In this document: one piece after another, positions 7,536 through 15,323 of the stretch
Numbering within the stretch: position 1 is the first letter of the stretch
Layout of the letters: each line of letters starts with the position of its first letter
From: Achromobacter agilis
GTDB lineage: Bacteria; Pseudomonadota; Gammaproteobacteria; Burkholderiales; Burkholderiaceae_B
NCBI RefSeq assembly: GCF_900496965.1
Contig: NZ_UFQB01000025.1
Coordinates: 39,967-103,966 of the forward strand
Length of the DNA: 64,000 bases
Direction of reading: 5' to 3'
The notes under the pieces: generated by a model
Databases searched by the model: none
What the model saw: only the letters and a program-made list of their open reading frames with translations
What the model was told of the DNA's origin: nothing
Position numbers and translations under genes: made by a program

Positions 7536-8690
7536 TCAAGGCCCGGCGTCCCGGCCGGCCAATTGCACCGGCACGCGCGCGCTCAGGCCCGTGAGCAGTT
7601 CGGCTGCGATGGTGCCCGCCGAGGCCGCCACGTCTTCCACCGCCAGTCCCGATGCGCCCCATAGCGTGACCGGGGCGCCGATGCAGGCGTGCGGAACCGG
7701 CCCGAGGTCCACGGCCATCATGTCCATCGACACGCGTCCCAGCAACCGCGTGCGCACGCCGTCGACGATGACCGGCGTGCCGGTGGGGGCATGGCGCGGA
7801 TAGCCGTCCGCGTAGCCGCAGGTGACGATGCCTACCGTGGTGGCGGCGGGCGCCATGAATGCGCCGCTGTAGCCGACGCCCGCGCCGGCCTGCACACGCT
7901 GTATGCCCACGATCTGCGAGTGCAACGACATCGCGGGGCGCAGGTCCAGCTGGGCCGCGCTTAGGTCGGCGAACGGACTGGCACCGTACAGCGCCAGTCC
8001 GGGACGCACCCATTGCGTGCCGGCGGCGCGCGCGCCGTGCCGCAGCAGGGCGGCCGAATTGCTGGTGGAAACCGGGCCCGGCAGGCCGGCGATTACGGCG
8101 CGGAAGGCGGCATCGGCGGCATCCACGCCATCGGATTCGTCGGCGCGCGCGTAATGGTTCAGATGCCCGATTTCGCCGGCGAGGCCGCGCCGGGCAAGGG
8201 CACAGGCCGCCTCGAACGCGGGGCGGTAGTCATCGGCCGAGAAGCCCGTGTGATGGATGTCGCCGGCATAACGCAGCCAGAGGGCGGGGCGCTCAGCCAG
8301 CGGCGCATGCGCCAGCCATTCGAGCTGGGCGGCATGCGTGATCACGAGGTGCAGGTCCAGCGAGTCGAGCAGCAGCGCATCCGCCGGCGAATAGAGGCCG
8401 CCGTAGACCAGGATGGGGCCGTTCCAGCCGATACGGCGGCAAGCGCGCGCCTCGTTCAAGTGCAACACCGCCAATCCATCCGCGCCGCGCAGGGCGGGCA
8501 GGATGCGCGCCACGCCATGCCCGTAGGCGTCTGCCTTCACCGTGGCCCAGAGCCGGGGCGCGCCGGGGCCGGCCGGCAGCGTGGCGCGCAGGCGCGCCAG
8601 GTTGTGGCTCACGGCGCCCGCGTCGATGCGGGCATGCAGGGGGCGGGCGATCAGTCCTTCCGGGCGATAGGGGGCATTCACGGGCGGCAT
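7536..8690 (-). CDS. alr: alanine racemase homologue (PLP-dependent, fold III)
   Basis: A 384-residue protein with the Alr two-domain plan. An N-terminal barrel carries the PLP lysine in TVKADAYGHG, and the C-terminal beta domain has CGYADGYPRH and GRVSMDMMAVDL. The catalytic tyrosine is present (GVGYSGAF). The usual TGMxRLGF segment reads RYAGDIHHTGF, so the positions normally held by the carbamylated lysine and the PLP-contacting arginine appear to be Arg and His. Alanine racemase supplies D-alanine for peptidoglycan; a changed substrate range is possible. The gene sits inside the partner-switching cluster, just downstream of the kinase gene on the same strand. The start is an ATG at 8690; a TTG at 8711 is less likely. 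Confidence 0.8.
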   Translation of the reverse strand: MPPVNAPYRPEGLIARPLHARIDAGAVSHNLARLRATLPAGPGAPRLWATVKADAYGHGVARILPALRGADGLAVLHLNEARACRRIGWNGPILVYGGLYSPADALLLDSLDLHLVITHAAQLEWLAHAPLAERPALWLRYAGDIHHTGFSADDYRPAFEAACALARRGLAGEIGHLNHYARADESDGVDAADAAFRAVIAGLPGPVSTSNSAALLRHGARAAGTQWVRPGLALYGASPFADLSAAQLDLRPAMSLHSQIVGIQRVQAGAGVGYSGAFMAPAATTVGIVTCGYADGYPRHAPTGTPVIVDGVRTRLLGRVSMDMMAVDLGPVPHACIGAPVTLWGASGLAVEDVAASAGTIAAELLTGLSARVPVQLAGRDAGP

Positions 8691-8819
8691 CAGTGCTGGG
8701 GCGTCGCGCAACCGGCGCGCAGTCCATGCATGAGTGACAGTTGGGCCCGTTTCGTTCGGTACTTTCTATCTATGAGGAAGAAAAACCGATAGCGTGGTTC
8801 GATCGATCGCGCGCCGCGC

Positions 8820-9251
8820 CTAGCCGGCGCGCGCGACGAGCGTCAGGCGATTCCGGCCGCCGCTGCGCGCATAGCGCAGCTCATCCAGGTAATGGCGCAT
8901 GAGCCGCAAGCCATGGCCGCCGATCTCCGCTTCGTCCAGAGAGGCCGCCAAGACTGGCGGAGGCGTTTTCGTGGGATCGTGCGGCCGGCCGTTGTCCACG
9001 ATCTCCAGCGCGATCCCGGTCCCGTCCTGCCGGCAATGCAGCGTTACCGCGGGAGGCGTGCCTGCGGTTGCGGGGTCGTCGAAAGCGTAGTCCACGATGT
9101 TGGTCAACGCTTCGTCCAGGCTCAGCGACAGCCCGAAGCCCAGCTTGGGCGGCCATGCGTCGCGTTCGGCAATTCCTTCGAGCCATTGCAGCGCGGCGGC
9201 AACGGCGTTCTGGTCAGGAACGAGGTCCAACGTATCGGGCTGAGGGGGCAT
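8820..9251 (-). CDS. btrW: BtrW-like anti-sigma factor/serine kinase (HATPase_c_2)
   Basis: A 143-residue GHKL-fold protein of the SpoIIAB/RsbW type. The N box is SLDEALTNIVDYAF, the G1 box DNGRPHDP and the G2 box GGHGLRLMRHYLDEL, all of which bind ATP. It should phosphorylate the STAS protein encoded divergently at 9416 and bind another partner when that protein is phosphorylated. In Bordetella, BtrW works with BtrU and BtrV to control type III secretion. Function follows from family and context; the true sigma-level target cannot be read from the sequence. Confidence 0.87.
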   Translation of the reverse strand: MPPQPDTLDLVPDQNAVAAALQWLEGIAERDAWPPKLGFGLSLSLDEALTNIVDYAFDDPATAGTPPAVTLHCRQDGTGIALEIVDNGRPHDPTKTPPPVLAASLDEAEIGGHGLRLMRHYLDELRYARSGGRNRLTLVARAG

Positions 9252-9415
9252 GAGTCGCCTTGCGTTCAGTGGAGCACGTGCAGGCGCAAGTATGCACGAT
9301 AGCCATGCATGGCGAACAGAGCGTGAGAGAGTGCGCCGGCTCGCGTATCATCTCGCCATCGCGCCGCCGTCCTGCTGCGCAGGTGCCGGGCGCCGGCCAC
9401 TTTTCGGGAACCGCT

Positions 9416-9751
9416 ATGAATCTCGCAATAGAAAAAATCGGAGAAGTCCTGGTTGTCTCGCCCGAAGGCCAGATCAACAGCGCCAACGCGGGGAGCGTCG
9501 AGTCCGACCTGCTGGCCCACGTGGAAAAGGGCGAAAGCCGTTTCGTGCTGGACCTGTCCAACCTGAACTACATCTCGAGCGCGGGCCTGCGCGTCGTGCT
9601 GGTGCTGGCCAAGCGGCTGAAGCAGGGCGCCGGCGCGCTGGTGCTGTGCGCCCTGCAGCCGCATGTGCGTGAAGTGTTCGACATCAGCGGTTTTCTCTCC
9701 ATCCTGACGGTCGTCGATTCGCGCGATGACGCGGTGGCGAAGGTGGCCTGA
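9416..9751 (+). CDS. btrV: BtrV-like STAS-domain anti-anti-sigma factor
   Basis: A 111-residue single STAS domain (MNLAIEKIGEVLVVSPEG at the N-terminus). It has the conserved phosphoacceptor loop LDLSNLNYISSAGLRVVL, in which the serine pair before AGLR is the target of the partner kinase. It should cycle between a phosphorylated form made by the kinase at 8820-9251 and an unphosphorylated form made by the PP2C phosphatase at 2901-4904. It is divergent from the kinase gene with a 164-base gap, which includes a 12-base palindrome GCCATGCATGGC at 9302-9313. The ATG at 9416 gives the typical domain length; the open frame reaches back to 9260. Confidence 0.87.
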   Translation: MNLAIEKIGEVLVVSPEGQINSANAGSVESDLLAHVEKGESRFVLDLSNLNYISSAGLRVVLVLAKRLKQGAGALVLCALQPHVREVFDISGFLSILTVVDSRDDAVAKVA

Positions 9752-9760
9752 CGCGCAGGC

Positions 9761-9991
9761 TCAGCCCTTGCGGTGTTCGTAGGAGGTATCCAGCACGTCA
9801 TCTTCAGGGGTGATGATGCCGGGTTCGCCGGGTTCCGCGATGGCGCGTCCGCGTCGCGGCATGCCTGCGACGAGCTTGCTGCTCTCATCGGGCATCGGCA
9901 TGACTTCCGTGCCTTTGCGCGGATCGACGGGGGCGGGTTTTTCGGTTTCGGCTGCCTTCGCGGCATTGGGATCTGGGGCAGTTTTCAACAT
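9761..9991 (-). CDS. small acidic/proline-rich hypothetical protein
   Basis: A 76-residue hydrophilic protein rich in Pro, Glu, Asp and Lys, with no signal peptide or membrane segment and no recognisable domain. A GGAG ribosome binding site lies about 9 bases before the ATG (GGAGCAAACATC then ATG). Codon third positions are mostly G/C. It converges on the STAS gene with a 9-base gap. It looks intrinsically disordered. Function unknown. Confidence 0.55.
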   Translation of the reverse strand: MLKTAPDPNAAKAAETEKPAPVDPRKGTEVMPMPDESSKLVAGMPRRGRAIAEPGEPGIITPEDDVLDTSYEHRKG

Positions 9992-10123
9992 GATGTTTGC
10001 TCCGCTTGCGGGCGTCCCCGGATGGCGACGCGCCTGATTCCAGTTTCATCTTAGGACGGCGCGGCGCCGAGGTGGCGCACTGGCTTGTCACGATTGCAAG
10101 GGGCTGTTGCAGGGCCCGAACCT

Positions 10124-10129
10124 TATAAT
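10124..10129 (+). promoter_or_regulatory. TATAAT -10 element upstream of the NadQ-like gene
   Basis: A consensus TATAAT lies 25 bases before the ATG at 10155. No good -35 box sits at 16-18 bases. Because it lies inside the longest possible reading frame, which has a TTG at 10107, it argues that translation starts at 10155 or later. Confidence 0.4.
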
Positions 10130-10154
10130 TTCCGGCGCCTCGCGGCTTTGCGGC

Positions 10155-11123
10155 ATGGCGCCAGGTTTTCACATTTTCCATACGCCTACCTTGACTGAAT
10201 CCGTCGAACGCTCCGTCCATGCAGAACTCGTCGCCGTGCTTGTCGCCGTCACCAACGGCGAGCCCCGCGTGCTGACGACGGAAGACGCGCGCGCCTTGCC
10301 GGCAGGCCCTTTCGAGCTTTCGCACCGTTCGCTGCAGGCGGGCCTGCGCGCCTGGGTCGAAGCGCAGACGCACCATCCGCTGGGCTACGTCGAACAGCTC
10401 TACACCTTCGCCGACGGAGACCGCTCCGACGAATCGGGCGCGCGCGTCATGTCGGTGAGCTACCTGGGGCTGACGCGCGAGGCCGGCGAAACGGGCGTGG
10501 CGCAGGTCGGCTGGCAGGACTGGTACCGCTACTTCCCTTGGGAAGACCGCCGGACCGGCACGCCCGCGCTGGTCGAGGAACTGATCGTGCCGCGGCTGGC
10601 CGCCTGGTGCGAAGACAGCGCCGACGCGGCCGTGCGCACGCGCCGCCGCCAGCGCGCCGCCATCACGTTCGGGCTGGACGGGGCGTCGTGGAACGAAGAC
10701 ATGGTGCTGCAGCGCTACGAATTGCTGTTCGAGGCGGGGCTGGTGCCCGAAGCGGCGCGGCGTGGCCGCGGCAGCGGCGCCGCAGTGCCGGGCGAGCCCA
10801 TGCGGCATGACCACCGGCGTATCCTGGCCACCGGTATCGCGCGCCTGCGGGCCAAGATCAAGTACCGGCCCGTGGTGTTCGAACTGATGCCCACGCAGTT
10901 CACCTTGCTGCAATTGCAGTTGGCGGTCGAGGCATTGGCCGGGCGCGGGCTGCACAAGCAGAATTTCCGCCGCCTCATCGAACAGCAGGCGCTGGTGGAA
11001 GAAACCGGCGAGATGGCGACCGGCACGGCCGGCCGGCCCGCCAAACTGTTCCGCTTCCGCCGCGACGTCTTGCTCGAGCGCGCGATCGCCGGCAGCAAAT
11101 TGCCCCTGTCGCGCGCGCTTTGA
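10155..11123 (+). CDS. nadQ: NadQ-like Nudix-related transcriptional regulator of NAD synthesis
   Basis: A protein of about 322 residues. The N-terminal half is a Nudix-like ligand domain (ELVAVLVAVTNGEPRVLT, ALPAGPFELSHRSLQAGLRAW, LGYVEQLYTFADGDR) and the C-terminal part is a winged-helix DNA-binding region (FELMPTQFTLLQLQLAVEAL, NFRRLIEQQALVEETGE). This matches the COG4111 type of regulator described as NadQ, which represses NAD synthesis genes. The next gene is nadC, and an inverted repeat lies between them. The start is uncertain: ATG 10155, or TTG 10191 giving LTESVERSVHAEL. No strong ribosome binding site decides it. Confidence 0.72.
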   Translation: MAPGFHIFHTPTLTESVERSVHAELVAVLVAVTNGEPRVLTTEDARALPAGPFELSHRSLQAGLRAWVEAQTHHPLGYVEQLYTFADGDRSDESGARVMSVSYLGLTREAGETGVAQVGWQDWYRYFPWEDRRTGTPALVEELIVPRLAAWCEDSADAAVRTRRRQRAAITFGLDGASWNEDMVLQRYELLFEAGLVPEAARRGRGSGAAVPGEPMRHDHRRILATGIARLRAKIKYRPVVFELMPTQFTLLQLQLAVEALAGRGLHKQNFRRLIEQQALVEETGEMATGTAGRPAKLFRFRRDVLLERAIAGSKLPLSRAL

Positions 11124-11136
11124 CGCTTGACAAGGC

Positions 11137-11157
11137 TTATGCTCGCTCTTAGCATAA
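11137..11157. promoter_or_regulatory. inverted repeat between nadQ and nadC, candidate NadQ operator
   Basis: TTATGCT and AGCATAA are perfect 7-base arms around a 7-base spacer, 48 bases before the nadC ATG. A related near-palindrome, ATACTC-AAAAT-GAGCAT, spans the nadC start codon (about 11198-11213). Two similar ATGCTC-type sites flanking the leader fit repressor control of nadC, with the upstream Nudix-type regulator as the obvious candidate. Confidence 0.55.
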
Positions 11158-11205
11158 ATGGTGCGCAATTCCCGCGCGCCTTTTTTTACTCTTTAAATAC
11201 TCAAA

Positions 11206-12090
11206 ATGAGCATTAAAGCCGCAGCGCCTTCGACCGCCTCCCGACTGGCCGTCCCCTCTTTGCCGGAAGTCATGCTGGAGCCGCTGGTGCGCGCGGCCCT
11301 GCTTGAAGACCTGGGCCGCGCAGGCGACCTGACCACCGATGCCATCGTGCCGGCCGATGCCGTGGCGGAAACCCGCCTTGTGGCCCGCCAGGACGGCGTG
11401 CTGGCCGGGCTGGACCTGGCGCGCCTGGCGTTTCGCGCGATGGATCCGGACATCGAATTTTCGGTAACGCAACGCGACGGCGCGGACCTGCGGCCCGGCA
11501 CGGAAATCGCCCGCATACGCGGTAATGCCCGCGCCATGCTGACCGCCGAGCGCGTGGCCCTGAATTTTCTGTGCCACCTGAGCGGTGTGGCCAGCGCCAC
11601 TGCCTCCATCGCGCGCGCCATCGCGGGCTATGGCGCCCGGGTCACCTGCACGCGCAAGACCATGCCGGGCCTGCGCGCCGTGCAGAAGTACGCGGTGCGC
11701 GTGGGCGGCGGCAGTAATCACCGCCACGGGCTGGACGACGCGGTGCTGATCAAGGACAACCATATCGCGCTGGCGGGCGGAGTCGCCACGGCGGTCGAGC
11801 GCGCCCGGGCCGGCATTGGCCACATGGTGAAGATCGAATTGGAAGTGGACACGCTGGAGCAGCTGGAAGTGGCGCTGTCCCTGGGCGTGGACGTGGTGCT
11901 GCTCGACAACATGAGCCTCGAAGACCTGCGCCGCGCCGTCGCCATGGCGCGCGGCCGCGCCATTACCGAGGCATCGGGCCGCATCACGCCCGAAACCGCC
12001 GAGGCGGTGGCGGCCACCGGCGTGGACCAGATCGCCGTCGGCTGGATCACCCATAGCGCCAAGGTGCTCGATATCGGTCTGGATGCCTGA
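11206..12090 (+). CDS. nadC: nicotinate-nucleotide pyrophosphorylase (quinolinate phosphoribosyltransferase)
   Basis: A 294-residue enzyme that turns quinolinate and PRPP into nicotinate mononucleotide, CO2 and pyrophosphate in de novo NAD synthesis. Family motifs are complete: ALLEDLGRAGDLTTDAIV, ALNFLCHLSGVAS, TRKTMPGLRAVQKYAV (PRPP/quinolinate site), GGGSNHRHGLDDAVLIKDNH, KIELEVDTLEQL and EASGRITPE. The ATG at 11206 has a poor ribosome binding site; an ATG at 11272 (MLEPLVRAAL) would give a slightly short enzyme. It follows the NadQ-like regulator gene. nadA and nadB are not in the window. Confidence 0.93.
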   Translation: MSIKAAAPSTASRLAVPSLPEVMLEPLVRAALLEDLGRAGDLTTDAIVPADAVAETRLVARQDGVLAGLDLARLAFRAMDPDIEFSVTQRDGADLRPGTEIARIRGNARAMLTAERVALNFLCHLSGVASATASIARAIAGYGARVTCTRKTMPGLRAVQKYAVRVGGGSNHRHGLDDAVLIKDNHIALAGGVATAVERARAGIGHMVKIELEVDTLEQLEVALSLGVDVVLLDNMSLEDLRRAVAMARGRAITEASGRITPETAEAVAATGVDQIAVGWITHSAKVLDIGLDA

Positions 12091-12114
12091 ATCTTCACGT
12101 CACAAGTCCGCAAC

Positions 12115-13101
12115 ATGAAACGCCTGTTTCAATCCGCCTTTCCGATAGCCGCCCTGTCGCTGGCCGCCTGCGGCAATCCGCCGTCGGGCGAAGCGCCCAA
12201 GGACGCGGTCTATCCGTCCCACCCGATTACCATCGTCGTGACGTTCCCGCCCGGAGGCGGTACCGATCTGCTGGCGCGCCGCATCGGCGCCAGCCTGCAG
12301 GAGCAGTTGGGCCAGCCTGTGGTGGTGGAAAACCGTCCGGGCGCCAGCGGCAATATCGGCGCGCGCGCCGTGGCCGAGTCGCCGCCCGACGGCTACACGC
12401 TGTTGATGGTGAACAGCTCGTTCGCCATCAATCCCGGGGTGTACAGCAATCTGGGTTTCTCGCCTGGCAAGGATTTCACGGCGGTTATCAACGTGGCCTT
12501 CGTGCCCTCGGTTTTCGTGGTGCCGGCCGCCTCGGACCTGCATGGCCTGGGCGATGCATTGGCGGCGGCCAGGGCAGGCAAGCCCTTGCCGTTCGCATCT
12601 TGCGGCAATGGCACGCCGCAGCACCTGGCGGGCGAGATGCTGGCGCGCGCGGCCGGCGCGCCCTTGCAGCACGTGCCCTACAAGGGGTGCGGACCGGCGC
12701 TGACCGACGTTGCGGCGGGGCAGGTGGGCATGGGCGTGGTCACCGCGTCCAGCGCCGCGCCGCTGATCGCGGCCGGCAAGCTGCGTGCCCTGGCCGTCAC
12801 GTCGCCGGCGCGCTCGCCGCTGATGCCGGCCGTGCCGACGGTTGCCGAGCAGGGCGTGCCCGGATATGCCCTGGACCAGTGGCATGGACTGCTGGCGCCC
12901 GCGGCCACGCCGCCAGCGGTGGTGGCCAAGCTGAACGCGGAGGTGGCGAAGATCGTCCGTCGCCCCGATGTGCAGGCGTCATTGCGCGAGCAGGGTTTTA
13001 CGCCGGCAAGCAGCACACCGGGCGGGTTCCAGGACATGATCGCCGCGGACATGGGCCGCTATGGGGCGCTGACCGCGTCGATCGGCTTGCGCGCGGACTA
13101 G
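12115..13101 (+). CDS. tripartite tricarboxylate transporter substrate-binding lipoprotein (Bug/TctC family)
   Basis: A 328-residue periplasmic binding protein with a lipoprotein signal (ALSLAACGN). Bug-family signatures are present: YPSHPITIVVTFPPGGGTDLLARRI, VVVENRPGASGNIGA and PYKGCGPALTDVAAGQV. Bug proteins are very numerous in Bordetella and mostly lack adjacent membrane partners, as here. The TctB/TctA membrane pair of this window is 46 kb away and has no binding protein next to it. The ligand is not predictable. The stop codon shares CTAG with the convergent gene. Confidence 0.88.
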   Translation: MKRLFQSAFPIAALSLAACGNPPSGEAPKDAVYPSHPITIVVTFPPGGGTDLLARRIGASLQEQLGQPVVVENRPGASGNIGARAVAESPPDGYTLLMVNSSFAINPGVYSNLGFSPGKDFTAVINVAFVPSVFVVPAASDLHGLGDALAAARAGKPLPFASCGNGTPQHLAGEMLARAAGAPLQHVPYKGCGPALTDVAAGQVGMGVVTASSAAPLIAAGKLRALAVTSPARSPLMPAVPTVAEQGVPGYALDQWHGLLAPAATPPAVVAKLNAEVAKIVRRPDVQASLREQGFTPASSTPGGFQDMIAADMGRYGALTASIGLRAD

Positions 13102-13778
13102 GCGGAGGCGGCCCGGGCGTGCTGCTCCAGCTGTTCTTTCAGGCCGGGTTGTAGCTTGAGCTGGCGCGCCAGTTCGTCCAGGTAGGCGCGCTCCATATAG
13201 CTTTCCTCGTCCACGACCAGCAGGCTGGCCAGGTACATCTCGGCGGCCATTTCGGGCGTGCGGGCGGACTGCGCCACGGCGGCCGGATCCAGCGGACGGG
13301 ACAGCTCGGTCTCGAGCCAGCTGCGGTCCTGGGCATCCGAGGACAGCTTGGCGAGTTCGGTTTCGAGCAGGGCGCGTTCTTCGGGGCCGATATGGCCATC
13401 GGCCTTGGCCGCGCCGATCATGGCGGTCAGCACGGCGGTGCTGTGCTGTTCGGCTTCCGGCGCGGGCAGGCGGTCCAGCGTCTGGGGCGGCGCGGCGGGG
13501 GCGCCGGCCTGGTTGCGCTGCCAGTCGCCGTAGGCACGGTAGGCCAGGGCGCCCAGCGCCGCCATGCCGCCGTACATGGCGACCTTGCCGCCGATCTTGC
13601 GGGCCTTCTTGCTGCCCAGCAGCAGCCCGAGGGCGCCCGCGCCGAGCGCGCCGCCGCCCAGGCCGGTCAGGAAGGACGAGTTTTTGCCGCCTGTGGCGCT
13701 CTGCACGCGGTTGGTGGTGTCGGACAGCAGGCTCTGCCCGGATTGCAGCAATTGATCGAGGAGTTGTCTGGCGCTCAT
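13098..13778 (-). CDS. DUF533/TerB-like membrane-associated protein
   Basis: A 226-residue protein. The N-terminus (MSARQLLDQLLQSGQSLLSD) leads into a glycine-rich hydrophobic stretch (FLTGLGGGALGAGALGLLLG) and a second hydrophobic stretch (about 65-85). The C-terminal half is a TerB-like helical domain (AVLTAMIGAAKADGHIGPEE, then LASLLVVDEESYMERAYLDELARQL). This is the DUF533 (YebE-like) plan of inner-membrane proteins of unknown role. It converges on the Bug lipoprotein gene and the stops share CTAG. Confidence 0.8.
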   Translation of the reverse strand: MSARQLLDQLLQSGQSLLSDTTNRVQSATGGKNSSFLTGLGGGALGAGALGLLLGSKKARKIGGKVAMYGGMAALGALAYRAYGDWQRNQAGAPAAPPQTLDRLPAPEAEQHSTAVLTAMIGAAKADGHIGPEERALLETELAKLSSDAQDRSWLETELSRPLDPAAVAQSARTPEMAAEMYLASLLVVDEESYMERAYLDELARQLKLQPGLKEQLEQHARAASA

Positions 13779-13965
13779 GCGGCCCCCTTTAGGTGTTTCG
13801 GGTATGGCGGATAGGAATATCCGACCGCCTGCGGGCCAGGAAGTTCAGCTTCCGGTCAGCCGCTGCCGAACGGGCATTGGGGACGGACATCGGGCAAGTG
13901 CTACAACGTGGGCTGGGGCCGCCGTTGCGGCCCGCGTCAGAGCCCAATCCAAGGAGATCCGTTCC

Positions 13966-14364
13966 ATGAGCATCCGTGTGCGCCAGAATGCGCCTAACTC
14001 CCTGCTGTTCACCGCCACGGCCGAAGGCCATGAGCTGCCGCTGGCGATGCCGCAGCCGCAGGGTGAAGGCCCCGATCCGCATGATTACTTCGATACCGCG
14101 CTGGGCGGCTGCAAGGCGATGACGCTGATGGTCTATTCGCAGCGCAAGGGCCTGCCGTTGGAGTCGGTGGGGGTGGAGGTGGTGCGCGATGCCAGCGAAG
14201 AACGCAAGGGCGTCTACCGGCTGACGGCAAAGCTGACTCTGAATGGCGAACTGTCGGATGCGCAGATCGACGAGCTGCTGGCGGTGGCCGAGAAATGCCC
14301 GGTCCACAAACTGATGACGGCGGTGGACGTGCAGGTGTCCACGGTGGTGGTGCGGCCGGCCTGA
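13966..14364 (+). CDS. OsmC/Ohr-family protein
   Basis: A 132-residue protein of the OsmC superfamily, mostly thiol peroxidases. The family pattern is present: GPDPHDYFDTALGGCKAMTL with the first cysteine, the VEVVRDASEERKGVYRL strand, and AEKCPVHKLM with the second cysteine. An AAGGAG ribosome binding site at 13951-13956 fixes the ATG at 13966. It is monocistronic between two convergent neighbours. Reduction of organic hydroperoxides is likely; the subfamily is closer to YhfA-like OsmC proteins than to Ohr. Confidence 0.85.
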   Translation: MSIRVRQNAPNSLLFTATAEGHELPLAMPQPQGEGPDPHDYFDTALGGCKAMTLMVYSQRKGLPLESVGVEVVRDASEERKGVYRLTAKLTLNGELSDAQIDELLAVAEKCPVHKLMTAVDVQVSTVVVRPA

Positions 14365-14412
14365 GCGGCCGGACGCGGCAGGCCGCGCGCAGGGCGCCGC
14401 CCGCGCCGGCGA

Positions 14413-15198
14413 TCAGCCTTCCATGCCGGGGACGACGGTGGAGAAGCCGGCGTCCACGTGGGTGATTTCGCCCGTCACGCCGGCGGCCAGGTCCGACAGC
14501 ATGAACGCCGCGACGTTGCCGACTTCTTCGATGGTGACGTTGCGGCGCAGGGGCGCCTGGGCCTCGACGAACTTCAGGATGGCGGAGAAGTCCTTGATGC
14601 CGCTGGCGGCCAGCGTCTTGATGGGGCCGGCGGAAATGCCATTGGCGCGGATGCCGAGCGGGCCCAGCGCGGTGGCCAGATAGCGCACGCTGGCTTCCAG
14701 CGAGGCCTTGGCCAGGCCCATCGTGTTGTAGTTCGGGACCACGCGTTCGGCGCCCAGGTAGGTCAGCGTCAGCACGGAGCCGTTGCGGCCTTGCATCAGC
14801 GGCAGGGCGGCCTTGGCCATGGCGGGGAAGCTGTAGGCCGAGATGTCGTGCGCGATGCGGAAGGCTTCGCGCGACAGGCCGTCCAGGAAGTTGCCGGCGA
14901 TGGCTTCGCGCGGGGCGAACCCGATGGAGTGCACCAGGCCGTCCAGGCCGTCCCAGTGCTTGCCGAGCTCGGCGAAGGCTTCTTCGATCTGGCTGTCTTC
15001 GGCCACGTCGCAGGGCAGCACGATCTTGCTGCCGAATTCGGCGGCGAATTCGCCCACGCGGTCCTTGAAGCGGTCGCCCACGTAGGTGAATGCCAGTTCG
15101 GCGCCCTGCTGGTGACAGGCGCGCGCGATGCCGTAGGCGATGGATCGGTTGGAAAGCACCCCGGTGACCAGGATGCGCTTGCCGGCGAGAAAGCCCAT
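14413..15198 (-). CDS. fabI: enoyl-[acyl-carrier-protein] reductase (NADH)
   Basis: A 261-residue short-chain dehydrogenase of the FabI type, catalysing the last step of fatty acid elongation. Motifs are [20 protein letters not shown] (nucleotide binding), [13 protein letters not shown], the catalytic pair in [19 protein letters not shown] (Tyr...Lys) and [11 protein letters not shown]. The start at 15198 gives the usual [14 protein letters not shown]-terminus. The gene stands alone on its transcript side; the mltD terminator lies upstream at 15267-15307. Confidence 0.95.
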   Translation of the reverse strand: MGFLAGKRILVTGVLSNRSIAYGIARACHQQGAELAFTYVGDRFKDRVGEFAAEFGSKIVLPCDVAEDSQIEEAFAELGKHWDGLDGLVHSIGFAPREAIAGNFLDGLSREAFRIAHDISAYSFPAMAKAALPLMQGRNGSVLTLTYLGAERVVPNYNTMGLAKASLEASVRYLATALGPLGIRANGISAGPIKTLAASGIKDFSAILKFVEAQAPLRRNVTIEEVGNVAAFMLSDLAAGVTGEITHVDAGFSTVVPGMEG

Positions 15199-15266
15199 AT
15201 ATCTATCCTTTGATTTTTTCCCTTCTGGAATCCGCCTATTTTAAGGAGTTTGGCGGCCCATCGATG

Positions 15267-15307
15267 AAAGAAAAAGAGGGCGCGCCCGCCTTGGGGTGCG
15301 CCCTCTT
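15267..15307 (-). terminator. intrinsic terminator of mltD
   Basis: On the minus strand AAGAGGGCGC and GCGCCCTCTT form a perfect 10-bp stem around a 14-base loop and are followed by TTTTTCTTTC. It lies 17 bases after the mltD stop and separates it from fabI, which reads in the same direction. Confidence 0.85.
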
Positions 15308-15323
15308 GCCATTCCCGGCACGG

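Noticed and set aside
4882..8013. 1043-residue open frame on the minus strand
   Set aside because: It is the antisense shadow of the sensor-MFS gene and part of alr. Its product is rich in Gln/Arg/His/Ala with no domain, as expected from GC-rich codons read backwards.
9260..9415. longer N-terminus for the STAS protein
   Set aside because: The extra 52 residues are Arg/Pro-rich without STAS character, while the ATG at 9416 gives the standard domain start.
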